Notes under the pieces: generated by a model
What the model was told of the DNA's origin: nothing
The model's input: only the letters and a program-made list of their open reading frames with translations
Databases searched by the model: none
Made by a program: the position numbers and the translations under genes
Shown: positions 19,041 to 27,450 of the stretch, one piece after another
How positions within the stretch are numbered: the stretch's first letter is position 1
Layout: every line of letters starts with the position of its first letter
Assembly (NCBI GenBank): GCA_016177735.1
Contig: JACOUS010000018.1
Span: 62,001-126,000 of the forward strand
From: Ignavibacteriales bacterium
GTDB lineage: Bacteria > Bacteroidota > Ignavibacteria > Ignavibacteriales > Melioribacteraceae
Direction: 5' to 3'
Length of the DNA: 64,000 nucleotides

Positions 19041-19486
19041 CTACCTTTGTTGTAAGAAACTTTCAGGTTCTATTTCAACTGTTCCACCCTCTTTTACCCA
19101 GAAAAGACCTATTCCAGATTTTAAAATAAATTGCTTAATTATATTTAGAATATTTTTATGGGGCTGATTATCAGGCAACGCAATTCCACAAAATATTTCC
19201 GTACCGTTTTTTTTAATACATAGCGCTTCAGCAGATTTAAATAACGCCATAGCTATATGACCCTAATTTGTGAATTGCTAAAAGTATGACCATAGTTTGC
19301 ACTATCTTTTCGTGAGCTTGTTTCGCCTTTAGCTTCTATATACAACTCAATTTTATTCGTCTCATTTTCTTTCGATGCAATAATATCATATCCATGTTGA
19401 TTTGTATTAGAACGACATTCGATCTTAAACTTTTTTTCACTAAGTAAATTACAAACAGTGTCTACTATATCACTTTCCTTTAACAT
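19041..19486 (-). pseudogene. Broken PD-(D/E)XK nuclease-like gene
   Basis: Two adjacent minus-strand frames, 19486-19253 (77 residues) and 19250-19041 (69 residues), read as one split gene. The first carries H-G-Y-D-I-I-A-S-K and then I-E-L-Y-I-E-A-K-G-E-T-S-S, an arrangement (G-Y-D ... E-x-K) of restriction-endonuclease-like folds. Its end F-S-N-S-Q-I-R-V should continue as H-I-A-M-A-L-F-K in the other frame. One missing base near 19259-19264 explains the break. The second half has I-A-L-P-D and F-W-V-K-E-G-G-T-V-E. A start with an AGG site precedes the first part. Function of the family is unknown; possibly defence-related. Confidence 0.65.
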
Positions 19487-19611
19487 AAAGAGACCTCATT
19501 AAATGATTATTAAAATTTCAATTCAGTCAAAATACTGTTCGGTTGACGGACAGACGTGGTTCTTGTCATCGTTCATTTCGTGTTTCTTGTTGTATGATTA
19601 ATGTATTTTAT

Positions 19612-19977
19612 TCAATTTGTTTTTATGTGTCGTCGCGCTTTAAAAGAAATATATGCAACACCGATTGTTACAGCGAGCATTCCGGGCGACATTTCAATAA
19701 AGGGCATACCTCTCAGCACAATCAATGTGCCGATAACTCCCCATGCAAGTGTTTCAACAGCCCAAACGAGAATTACAATCCAAGCCCATTTGGTTCGTTT
19801 CCACAAACTCCACGCGGCAATAGTTGCAAGCAATCCCTCCGCGAACGAAAACATTGCAAGTCGTTCAGCAATTGCACCTGAACCAACATAATATTGCCTG
19901 AGACTGTTTAACAAACCGATTAAAGCCAGAGCTGCAAATATCCAGATAATTGTTGCGGGTTTTTTCTTTGTTGGCAT
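19612..19977 (-). CDS. Small four-helix membrane protein, function unknown
   Basis: 121 residues from ATG 19977, which has GAGGGA about eight bases upstream; an ATG five codons earlier has no such site. Lysine-rich start M-P-T-K-K-K, then four hydrophobic segments (about residues 8-26, 40-60, 66-85 and 90-112), with a basic tail ending R-R-H-I-K-T-N. It resembles small inner-membrane proteins of unknown function. It sits in a run of minus-strand accessory genes (19.0-21.9 kb). Confidence 0.7.
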   Translation of the reverse strand: MPTKKKPATIIWIFAALALIGLLNSLRQYYVGSGAIAERLAMFSFAEGLLATIAAWSLWKRTKWAWIVILVWAVETLAWGVIGTLIVLRGMPFIEMSPGMLAVTIGVAYISFKARRHIKTN

Positions 19978-20007
19978 TTTGTTATCCCTCATGAAAATTT
20001 TTTGGTC

Positions 20008-20925
20008 TTACCAAATAGGAATTATCCCATAATCGGATTTTATAAAAAATTTTTTGTTATTAGTTAGATCGGTCAATTGATAAAAATATTTTCCACGTTC
20101 ATAATCAAACTTAATTGTTCCTTGCCGGTTGAGATTGTCTATATAATTCAGATTACCGTCCTCAAGAAAGTATTTATTGCCAAATTGGGCTAACATTATA
20201 TTTTGATAATTTACAAGTTCAGTATTGTCGATTGGTGTAACATTATTTTTTAGTGTATCGAAAATAATCCACGCCGTAAAACCGTCATTATCGTAGTTTA
20301 TAAGAAATTTATTCGAATCGATGATAGCACTTATAGCGGTATAGTCTGAATTGTTTATTTCTTCAATTTCAAAAAACTTTTCATTGTTTTTTTTCCAAAA
20401 CGTATGGTAGTAACTTTCCCATCCGCTTGTGGCAATAATTGCAGAAGTATCTTCTGTATTAAAGTTTATAACATGGGGAGCTTGGAATCCTTCACCGTCG
20501 GAAGATTCTCCGCTTTTGATGAAGTAAACATTCCCGTTTTTGTAGTTGATAACTTTCAGATCAAATAACCATTTCGTCCATCCTTCATTACTTTCGATTA
20601 TTTTGCATTCATTCAACGAAATGAATCTCGTAATCCGGTCATAATGAACATAATCGAAATAACAGCTATCCTTCGGCAGATACTCGAATGTTTTTTTCCC
20701 GTTTTCAAAAACTTCTATTTTATTTCCATTGTATCGAATGTATGACGGGATGTATTGTCGAATAGTTGCGGAATCAAAATTGAGTGTATCGACTGCACCT
20801 TGTTGAGCAGTACTATTTGATTCTCGAAGAGCATCCGAATTACTACCAATTATATATGCTGCAATAATGCAGGTTATTCCGAAAACTATAATGGAAGACA
20901 AAATAATTACGACTTTCTTTTTCAT
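20008..20925 (-). CDS. Membrane-anchored or secreted hypothetical protein
   Basis: 305 residues. A short basic start (M-K-K-K) is followed by a hydrophobic segment at about 4-26, then a serine-rich linker and a mostly beta-strand-like domain rich in N, D and Y. The Cys in the hydrophobic segment does not fit a lipobox, so an uncleaved anchor or signal peptide is more likely. AAGGA lies before the ATG. I recognise no domain or catalytic motif. It lies 30 bases upstream of the small membrane protein gene and probably shares its transcript. Confidence 0.7.
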   Translation of the reverse strand: MKKKVVIILSSIIVFGITCIIAAYIIGSNSDALRESNSTAQQGAVDTLNFDSATIRQYIPSYIRYNGNKIEVFENGKKTFEYLPKDSCYFDYVHYDRITRFISLNECKIIESNEGWTKWLFDLKVINYKNGNVYFIKSGESSDGEGFQAPHVINFNTEDTSAIIATSGWESYYHTFWKKNNEKFFEIEEINNSDYTAISAIIDSNKFLINYDNDGFTAWIIFDTLKNNVTPIDNTELVNYQNIMLAQFGNKYFLEDGNLNYIDNLNRQGTIKFDYERGKYFYQLTDLTNNKKFFIKSDYGIIPIW

Positions 20926-20949
20926 TTGAGATCCTTATTGTTCCACGCA

Positions 20950-21284
20950 TTATTTCATATATGGTATTGATGGTATTCCTATTGAGATTACAATTTTAAG
21001 AGCATCCTCTTTTGAGAAACCCTTATTAATCAATGCGTCGTAATAATTTTTTGTAAACTCGGCTAACTTTTCGGCGTTACTCTTGTCGCTCAAAACATCG
21101 AACATACTATTCATCATACCGGTCATCATTTGACCCATCATAGGACCCATCATTTGTTGAACATTTTCAAAAGACTCGGAACTTGTTTCTGTTTTTGTTG
21201 TGTCTTGTTCTTGTGCTGTACAAACAGATGTGACAGACAATGCCAAAAAAATGCAAATGCATAGAAAAGTATTTTCGTTTTCAT
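20950..21284 (-). pseudogene. Small secreted Met-rich protein, frameshifted in its signal peptide at a T7 run
   Basis: The mature part is a 98-codon frame ending at 20950 with an E/T/S-rich segment, a methionine-rich stretch (Q-Q-M-M-G-P-M-M-G-Q-M-M) and a C-terminal helical part with G-F-S-K-E-D-A-L. A good signal peptide start, ATG 21284 (M-K-T-K-I-L-F-Y-A-F-A-F-F), lies in another frame. One extra T in the T7 run (plus-strand A at 21245-21251) would join them as F-F-L-A-L-S-V-T-S-V-C-T-A-Q, a normal signal peptide with cleavage after C-T-A. So the gene is off by one base in a homopolymer: mutation, sequencing error or slippage switch. Function unknown. Confidence 0.65.
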
Positions 21285-21609
21285 GTTAGTGATTCTTTTA
21301 TTGTTGAGTAAATTATTAGGCTGATTATAGAAAAGTTTATCCACGCGAAAAGTCTTTTCGAAAAGATTAAGAAGCTCACTGTGATGTGACTCTGCAAAAG
21401 AAGAAATCATTCATGCCCTCAAAAACTAAAAATCAATTTAGTTCACGCTCGATTTTTTGTCAATCACATTATTGTGGGTAAGTTATTGGAGCTGCAAAAT
21501 AAAAGAGTGAATGTCTGTTATGAAGATTTTTTTCTTGGAGTGAAATGCTGGTGTGCGTGTTAAAGTCCGGCAAAAAAAAACCGGACTTTAAATTTCCCAA
21601 ATTCGGCGG
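21285..21609. other. Intergenic region with one hairpin
   Basis: 325 bases between two minus-strand genes. The visible structure is a 9-bp hairpin (21562-21570 with 21581-21589) around a loop containing nine A, just after the end of the 86-residue gene; it may act as its terminator although no T-run follows. Otherwise nothing is recognised. Confidence 0.5.
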
Positions 21610-21870
21610 TTATAATTTTTTTAGTTCTTCGGAAATCTGTTTTGCAAGTTCGTCGAGAGTTGTGCCGACGACTTTAATTTTTGCGGAGTGGACTAAAATT
21701 TCCGGGGCATCGCCTTCGCCTTTCATGTATTTGAATAATCCGAATCCCAATCTATTCCGGTCGTTTGTGATAGGAATATTCTCTTTGAATTTTTCCGCAA
21801 CGGTGTAAACTTTTTTTTCGAGTGAGCCTTCCGGAAAAAGTTTAACTGCCGGAGGAGGTAAAGTAGTCAT
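21610..21870 (-). CDS. Small conserved-looking hypothetical protein
   Basis: 86 residues, no signal peptide or membrane segment. Begins M-T-T-L-P-P-P-A-V-K-L-F-P-E-G-S and contains R-N-R-L-G-F-G-L-F-K-Y and T-T-L-D-E-L-A-K-Q-I-S-E-E-L near the C-terminus. AAGGA seven bases before the ATG supports the start. No family is recognised; probably a small cytoplasmic protein. Confidence 0.65.
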   Translation of the reverse strand: MTTLPPPAVKLFPEGSLEKKVYTVAEKFKENIPITNDRNRLGFGLFKYMKGEGDAPEILVHSAKIKVVGTTLDELAKQISEELKKL

Positions 21871-21947
21871 GATAAAATCCTTATAAAATACGGACGAAAA
21901 ATAACCAAGAAATTTGAGCAGAACAAATCATATTAGTGGATGCATAG

Positions 21948-22027
21948 CTGTCCCAAACTTTTCTCATATCGGCTAATACATCTGATTTTCTTGGTGTCGT
22001 AATTCATTAAAAAAAAGTTTGGGACAG
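21948..22027. mobile_element. 80-bp MITE-like element with 15-bp perfect terminal inverted repeats
   Basis: CTGTCCCAAACTTTT at 21948-21962 is repeated in exact inverted form at 22013-22027, bracketing 50 bases with no coding potential. This is the structure of a small non-autonomous transposon or an IS remnant. No clear target duplication is visible and there is no transposase in the window. Confidence 0.6.
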
Positions 22028-22086
22028 AATGGAGTGGAAGGCAAAATCAATTTTGGTTAGATTTGCAGTTAATAAGTTCAGGCTCT

Positions 22087-23079
22087 ATGTTGACGGAAAT
22101 TCCGAAAAGAATATTGATAATCCGCCTAAGTTCTTTAGGCGATGTTCTGCTTGCTACACCGCTAATTCGATCAATTAAGACACAACATCCCGAAACGCAA
22201 ATCGATTTTCTCGTCCGCGAAGAATACAAATCAATTCTGCAGTTCAATCCGAATATAAATATACTCTATGCACTTTCCCGCTCGGAGAAGATGAAATTCC
22301 TAACTGAAATTTTGAAGAAGAACAATTATGATTTTGTGATCGATCTTCAAAATAACTTCCGCTCGCGTTTGATTAGGAATGCGCTCGGCAAAAAAATATT
22401 TTCTTTTAAGAAACCGGTAATCGAAAAATATTTACTCGTTCGGTTCAAGATAAATCTTTTTAAGAAGTTGAAAACAATTACCGAACTTTATGCCGAATCG
22501 GTTCCGCAGTACAAACTTGACGGCAAAGGTTTGGAATTATTTATCCCCGAAAATGTTCAAACGCAGTTAAACGCGGACGGAAACTACATCGGCTTAACGC
22601 CCGGTTCAAAACATTTTACAAAAAGATGGCTCGAAGAATATTTTATCGAACTCGGAAATGAATTGGTAAAAAATAATTTCACCCCGGTAATTTTTGGAGG
22701 AAGAGATGATAAAGAAATTTGCGAAAGAATTGTCCGTGGAATCGACGGCTCGATAAATTTGTGCAATAACAACGATCTTTATCAAACATCTGCGGATATG
22801 AAAATTTGCAAAGTGATTGTGTGCAACGATTCCGGATTGATGCACACAGCTGCGGCGTCGGGAGTGCAGGTAATTGCAATCTTCGGTTCGTCGGTAAAAG
22901 AATTCGGGTTTACTCCGTACGGTGTGCGAAATTTAATCTTAGAAAATAATTCATTATCTTGCAGACCATGCAGTCATATTGGAAGAAGTAGCTGCCCTAA
23001 AAAACACTTCAAATGCATGAAGGAACTTACGCCGCAGATAGTTCTCGATAACACATTAAAATTTCTTTCTGAATTATGA
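22087..23079 (+). CDS. ADP-heptose:LPS heptosyltransferase-like (glycosyltransferase family 9)
   Basis: Predicted to add a heptose (or a related sugar) to the inner core of lipopolysaccharide at the cytoplasmic face of the inner membrane. 330 residues from ATG 22087. The family N-terminus I-L-I-I-R-L-S-S-L-G-D-V-L-L-A-T-P is intact, followed later by G-L-T-P-G-S-K-H-F-T-K-R-W, F-G-G-R-D-D and the donor-site region C-N-D-S-G-L-M-H-T-A-A-A. A cysteine-rich C-terminal stretch (C-R-P-C ... C-P ... C-M) is also typical. Its stop overlaps the waaA start as ATGA, so the two are coupled. The exact acceptor position is not readable. Confidence 0.9.
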   Translation: MLTEIPKRILIIRLSSLGDVLLATPLIRSIKTQHPETQIDFLVREEYKSILQFNPNINILYALSRSEKMKFLTEILKKNNYDFVIDLQNNFRSRLIRNALGKKIFSFKKPVIEKYLLVRFKINLFKKLKTITELYAESVPQYKLDGKGLELFIPENVQTQLNADGNYIGLTPGSKHFTKRWLEEYFIELGNELVKNNFTPVIFGGRDDKEICERIVRGIDGSINLCNNNDLYQTSADMKICKVIVCNDSGLMHTAAASGVQVIAIFGSSVKEFGFTPYGVRNLILENNSLSCRPCSHIGRSSCPKKHFKCMKELTPQIVLDNTLKFLSEL

Positions 23080-24353
23080 AAAAATTTTGGTTTCTCTTTT
23101 ACAATATTTTGATTGTACCGCTCGGCAAGGTATTGGTTTTCTTTGCTTTTCTTTACAATGCAAAAATTAAAACCGGCATACGCGATCGGAAAAAATTATT
23201 TGAGAATTTGATAATCGATCTTGCCGGAATTGACCGGAAGAAAAAAATGCTTTGGTTTCATTCGGCATCGATGGGCGAGTTTGAACAAGCAAAGCCAATT
23301 ATCGAACAAATCAAGAAAGAAAAAAATTACAACATCATCGTAACATTCTTTTCACCTTCGGGCTACAGAAATTCTTTGAAGTATCCGTATGCAGATGTTA
23401 TCTCGTACATTCCATTCGATACCCCGAGCTTGACAGAAAGATTTTTAAATCTTGTCCGTCCGAACATTGCAATATTTATGCGTTACGATATCTGGCCCAA
23501 CATGATCTGGCAGTTGGATAGTAAAAGAATACCGTACTTTATTGTTGATGCAACAATGCGAAGCAACACGAAACGAAATTTGCCGATAGTGCACGATTTT
23601 CATAAATCACTTTTTGCCGGAGTGACTCGCATCCTTTCCGTATCGCAAGATGATGCGGAAAATTTTAAAATGTTTGATATCGATTCTGCGAAGATCAGCA
23701 TTGTTGGCGATACGCGTTTCGACAGAGTTTATCAAAAAAGTCTGCAAGCAAAAGAGAAGAAACTTTTTAAAGATGATTTTTTTGACGGCAAAAAAGTTTT
23801 TGTATTCGGCAGTTCTTGGGAAAGCGACGAAGATGTTATGCTTCCGGCACTCTTGAAGCTGATGGAATTTGACGAAAGTGTTGTCATAATTATTGTTCCG
23901 CACGAACCGACAATAGATCATATAGAAAAACTTGAGCACTTACTATTTAATAAAATCTCTTCAATTCGTTTTTCGTACCTGAACAATTACCGCGGCGAAA
24001 GAATCATCATAATTGATTCAATCGGCATATTGTTGACCCTCTACACTTATGCGCACGCGGCTTATGTGGGCGGAAGTTTTAAACAAGGAATTCACAACGT
24101 GCTTGAACCGGCAGTGTACGGAATTCCGGTTATGTGCGGTCCTAAAATTGAAAACAGTCAGGAAGCTGTAGTGCTAAAATCCAAGGGCGGCGCTTTTGTT
24201 GTTCATAACAAAAGAGAAGCATACAGAATTTTGAGAAGAATTTTTTCCGATGAGAATTTTAGAACGGGTGCCGGAAAAATTTGCGCTGATTACGTCAAAA
24301 GCAACATCAACGCAACGGAAAGAATAATTAAAGAGATTTACAAATTTGTGTAA
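23076..24353 (+). CDS. waaA: 3-deoxy-D-manno-octulosonic acid (Kdo) transferase
   Basis: Transfers Kdo from CMP-Kdo to lipid A precursor, starting the LPS core. 425 residues, the usual length. An N-terminal membrane anchor (about 4-26) precedes W-F-H-S-A-S-M-G-E-F-E-Q-A-K-P, whose Glu is the family's conserved acidic residue. P-F-D-T-P, R-Y-D-I-W-P-N and the C-terminal V-G-G-S-F-K-Q-G-I-H-N-V-L-E-P-A-V-Y-G-I-P-V donor-binding motif are all present. The ATG at 23076 overlaps the previous stop codon. It is strong evidence for an LPS-type outer membrane. Confidence 0.95.
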   Translation: MKKFWFLFYNILIVPLGKVLVFFAFLYNAKIKTGIRDRKKLFENLIIDLAGIDRKKKMLWFHSASMGEFEQAKPIIEQIKKEKNYNIIVTFFSPSGYRNSLKYPYADVISYIPFDTPSLTERFLNLVRPNIAIFMRYDIWPNMIWQLDSKRIPYFIVDATMRSNTKRNLPIVHDFHKSLFAGVTRILSVSQDDAENFKMFDIDSAKISIVGDTRFDRVYQKSLQAKEKKLFKDDFFDGKKVFVFGSSWESDEDVMLPALLKLMEFDESVVIIIVPHEPTIDHIEKLEHLLFNKISSIRFSYLNNYRGERIIIIDSIGILLTLYTYAHAAYVGGSFKQGIHNVLEPAVYGIPVMCGPKIENSQEAVVLKSKGGAFVVHNKREAYRILRRIFSDENFRTGAGKICADYVKSNINATERIIKEIYKFV

Positions 24354-24394
24354 GTGTGGCTTTAGTTGTTAATAGCCTGAATACTTTTTAGTGC

Positions 24395-24510
24395 CGGTAA
24401 ATTTTCTGTGGAACTCAAAGACTTCTCAGTGTCTCTCCGTGAAAGAAAAGATAAAAGAATAACACAGAGTACACAGAGAATCCGCAGAGATTCACAGACG
24501 AAAAAACCGG
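24395..24510. repeat. Low-complexity CACAGAG-type dispersed repeat
   Basis: Between waaA and pckA: CTCAGTGTCTCTCCGTG, then ACACAGAGTACACAGAG and CCGCAGAGATTCACAG. The repeating CACAGAG words suggest a degraded dispersed repeat of the same general class as the element at 26209-26290. Confidence 0.45.
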
Positions 24511-24592
24511 GTTAAGTAATTCAGGAATGAAGAAAGTATTTAATAAAAATTTATGTAACACAAGAAACCAATTAAAAAATCAAAGGAGAATT

Positions 24593-26191
24593 ATGAAAAC
24601 AAAGATAGAGGTATGGCAGCAGCTCTGTGATATGGGAATGTGCAATATCAATAATCTTTTTTACAATCTTACAACTCCGGCGCTGTATGAACAGGCAGTC
24701 CGCAGACGCGAAGCATTGATATCTCATCTCGGTCCGCTTGTTGTTAGAACCGGGCAGCACACCGGGAGAAGTCCGAACGATAAATTCATTGTAAAAGAAA
24801 GTTCGTGCGACGGAAATGTTTGGTGGGGAAAAGTAAACCGTCCGATAGACGAAAAATATTTCGAACGGATTTACAACCACATGCTTTCATACGTTCAGCA
24901 CAAAGACCTTTATGTTTTGGATGCATACGCCGGAACCGATCCGGATTACCGATTGCCGATACGAATAATAACCGAAACTGCATGGCACAATTTGTTTGCA
25001 AGAAATTTATTTGTTCAGCCGAAGCTTGGAGAATTATCGCATCATCATCCCGAATTTTCGGTAATTAATATGCCGTATTTTCAAGCTGATCCCGAAAACG
25101 ACGGAACAAATTCCGGAGTGTTTATTATTATCAACTTTGCAAAAAAAGTTGTTCTCATCGGCGGTACGAGTTACGCCGGTGAAATAAAGAAATCAATTTT
25201 CACGGTAATGAATTATCTGATGCCGCTCAAAGGTGTTATGTCGATGCACTGTTCTGCAAATGTTGGCGCCGCCGGCGATGTTGCTGTGATGTTCGGACTT
25301 TCGGGCACCGGCAAAACTACTCTATCTGCCGACCCGAAAAGAAAACTTATCGGCGATGACGAACACGGCTGGACGGACAGCGGTATTTTCAATTACGAAG
25401 GTGGATGCTACGCAAAAGTTATAAAGCTTTCTCACGAAGCCGAGCCGGATATTTTTGAAACAACAAGAAAGTTCGGAACGGTTCTCGAAAATGTTGCCAT
25501 GAATATGGGAACAAGAAGACTCGATCTTAACGACGAAACACTCACCGAAAATACACGTGCGGCATATCCGCTTACACATATTGAAAATATTGTTCCGTTG
25601 GGAACGGCGGGGCATCCGGCAAATATTGTAATGCTGACTGCAGATGCATTCGGCGTATTGCCGCCGATTGCAAAATTAACTTCCGAACAGGCGATGTATC
25701 ATTTCCTTTCCGGTTACACTGCAAAAGTTGCCGGAACCGAAAAAGGTGTTACCGAACCGAAGGCAACATTCAGCACTTGCTTCGGTGCACCGTTCATGGT
25801 TTTGCAGCCCTCGGTTTATGCAAAACTTCTCGGCGATAAAATCAAAAAGCATAATGTAAAATGCTGGCTTGTTAATACCGGCTGGACCGGCGGTCAATAC
25901 GGCGAAGGTTCGAGAATGAAAATTTCTTACACACGCGCTATGTTGAATGCTGCACTTGCCGGTGAACTCGATAATGTTGAAACTTTCGAAGACCCGTACT
26001 TCGGTCTGCAAGTTCCCAAAGAAGTGAAAGGTGTTCCGGCAGAGGTTCTTAATCCGAGAAACACATGGGCAGACAAAGCTAAATATGATGAGACTGCTAA
26101 AAAACTTGTTAACATGTTCCATGAGAATTTCAAAAACTTTGAAAAGGATACGAGCGAAGAAATCCGTAAAGCCGGACCGAAGATGTTATAA
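24593..26191 (+). CDS. pckA: Phosphoenolpyruvate carboxykinase (ATP)
   Basis: Interconverts oxaloacetate + ATP and phosphoenolpyruvate + CO2 + ADP: gluconeogenesis, or in the reverse direction CO2 fixation during succinate/propionate fermentation. 532 residues from ATG 24593, which has AAAGGAG six bases upstream; the longer upstream frame is non-coding. The ATP-binding loop G-L-S-G-T-G-K-T-T and the L-I-G-D-D-E-H-G-W metal-binding segment are intact, as are R-T-G-Q-H-T-G-R-S-P-N-D-K-F near the N-terminus and N-T-G-W-T-G-G. Its product links to the methylmalonyl-CoA genes at 40.7-46.7 kb. Confidence 0.97.
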   Translation: MKTKIEVWQQLCDMGMCNINNLFYNLTTPALYEQAVRRREALISHLGPLVVRTGQHTGRSPNDKFIVKESSCDGNVWWGKVNRPIDEKYFERIYNHMLSYVQHKDLYVLDAYAGTDPDYRLPIRIITETAWHNLFARNLFVQPKLGELSHHHPEFSVINMPYFQADPENDGTNSGVFIIINFAKKVVLIGGTSYAGEIKKSIFTVMNYLMPLKGVMSMHCSANVGAAGDVAVMFGLSGTGKTTLSADPKRKLIGDDEHGWTDSGIFNYEGGCYAKVIKLSHEAEPDIFETTRKFGTVLENVAMNMGTRRLDLNDETLTENTRAAYPLTHIENIVPLGTAGHPANIVMLTADAFGVLPPIAKLTSEQAMYHFLSGYTAKVAGTEKGVTEPKATFSTCFGAPFMVLQPSVYAKLLGDKIKKHNVKCWLVNTGWTGGQYGEGSRMKISYTRAMLNAALAGELDNVETFEDPYFGLQVPKEVKGVPAEVLNPRNTWADKAKYDETAKKLVNMFHENFKNFEKDTSEEIRKAGPKML

Positions 26192-26208
26192 GTAAAAAAG
26201 AACTAAAT

Positions 26209-26290
26209 AGAACGCGGAGAACGCAGACGACACGGATTACCGCGGATTTATCTGCGCTAATCCGCTTAATCAGCGTTATCCGTGTTCTAT
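26209..26290. repeat. Palindromic dispersed repeat after pckA
   Basis: Nested inverted arms ACACGGAT (26230-26237) / ATCCGTGT (26278-26285) and GCGGATT (26242-26248) / AATCCGC (26259-26265) make a cruciform-like structure. Related CCGCG/GCGGAT words occur near 18920-18960 and 32030. Confidence 0.6.
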
Positions 26291-26352
26291 AAAAATTTTT
26301 AATACGTTGTGAATTATTGTTATTTTTATGTGAGAATAAAAAAGTAGGGCGA

Positions 26353-27450
26353 ATGGAAATAACCGCTGAAATTACCGGTATTGAGTATAAGATTAAATTA
26401 TCATCCGATCTGCAATCTGTCGATTACAAAGATTTTAATATCAATAGGGCACCGGCATCTTGTCTTGTAAAAGATAATAAGAAGGTATTTGCAATTTCAA
26501 AATGGATTTCCCCTAAAAGAAGCCGGTCATATCCTTACGAAAAAGTTTATAACACTCTTTCTGTTTCTAAAAAGATTACTGTTATTCCTATAATTAAAGA
26601 TGAAGGTTACGAAGGTGACAGAGACTTTATTCAATGGGATACGATTTCATTAATGAGTTTGCTGGATGTTTATGTAATTCTTGCTTATTACAATGATGCT
26701 ATAAAGCATAAAACGAAAAAAGACAAAGTTACTAAGCAACAATTTGATAACAATTTTATACTTTCTAAAATAAAAGAGATTGGGAGCTACCATAGTTCAG
26801 CATTACACTGGAATCTAAAAGAAGTTGGGAAGATTTCTCAAATAATTAAACTTGTACAAAGATCTTATTTGAATCTTGGTGCAAGCTTAAGTGTAAGATT
26901 TCATAATGCACAAGGGATGGAAGATTTTAAAAATCAATTTAGCATAGATGTTAATACTTTTATGGAATTATCGCGCGCAAAAGCGAAGGAAGCACAAGCA
27001 CGTGAATCTAAAACTTCGCAACCAAAAGAATTTCTAAAAACAAAAACTAAAGCTACTATAACGATAAAAAATTATTTAGGTGGTTTATATTTTTTAACTA
27101 CTGATGAGATCTTAATTAAAGAGAAAACTGTTCACTTAATAGAGTGTAAACACACAAAGAAATCTTTAATACCTAGTAAGAGTGATATTAAAGACGGTTT
27201 ACTCAAAATGATTTTATATTCTAATCTAGAAGAAGTAACTGTTGATGGCAAGGCATATAAAGCAAAGCCTGTGCTAAATATAACTTCATCAAAACTTAGC
27301 GGAGAGCTAAATTCAAGTGAGGCACCAAATAAAATCAATGATTTTTTTATCAAGAATAAATTTAATACTCTACAAAGAAATTTCGTAACGGAACTATTTC
27401 TTGAAGCAAAGACAAATAATTTCAATATTATTTTGCAGAATGGTGCATAA
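26353..27450 (+). CDS. Putative type II restriction endonuclease (PD-(D/E)XK type)
   Basis: 365 residues from ATG 26353 (AGTAGGG upstream); a TTG 12 codons earlier lacks support. No family name is recognised, but position and a motif make it the likely nuclease: Asp251 in T-T-D-E-I-L, then thirteen residues to Glu264-Cys-Lys266 (L-I-E-C-K-H-T-K-K), the D-x(n)-E-x-K metal site of PD-(D/E)XK enzymes. Its TAA is followed directly by the ATG of a DNA adenine methyltransferase. Base composition is visibly more AT-rich than the neighbouring housekeeping genes, fitting acquisition. It would cut at the sequence protected by the partner; the recognition site is unknown. Confidence 0.75.
   Translation: MEITAEITGIEYKIKLSSDLQSVDYKDFNINRAPASCLVKDNKKVFAISKWISPKRSRSYPYEKVYNTLSVSKKITVIPIIKDEGYEGDRDFIQWDTISLMSLLDVYVILAYYNDAIKHKTKKDKVTKQQFDNNFILSKIKEIGSYHSSALHWNLKEVGKISQIIKLVQRSYLNLGASLSVRFHNAQGMEDFKNQFSIDVNTFMELSRAKAKEAQARESKTSQPKEFLKTKTKATITIKNYLGGLYFLTTDEILIKEKTVHLIECKHTKKSLIPSKSDIKDGLLKMILYSNLEEVTVDGKAYKAKPVLNITSSKLSGELNSSEAPNKINDFFIKNKFNTLQRNFVTELFLEAKTNNFNIILQNGA

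Noticed and set aside
19543-19891. Plus-strand ORFs of 96-112 codons opposite the small membrane protein
   Set aside because: Antisense to a hydrophobic minus-strand gene with a ribosome site; cysteine/histidine-rich shadow translation.
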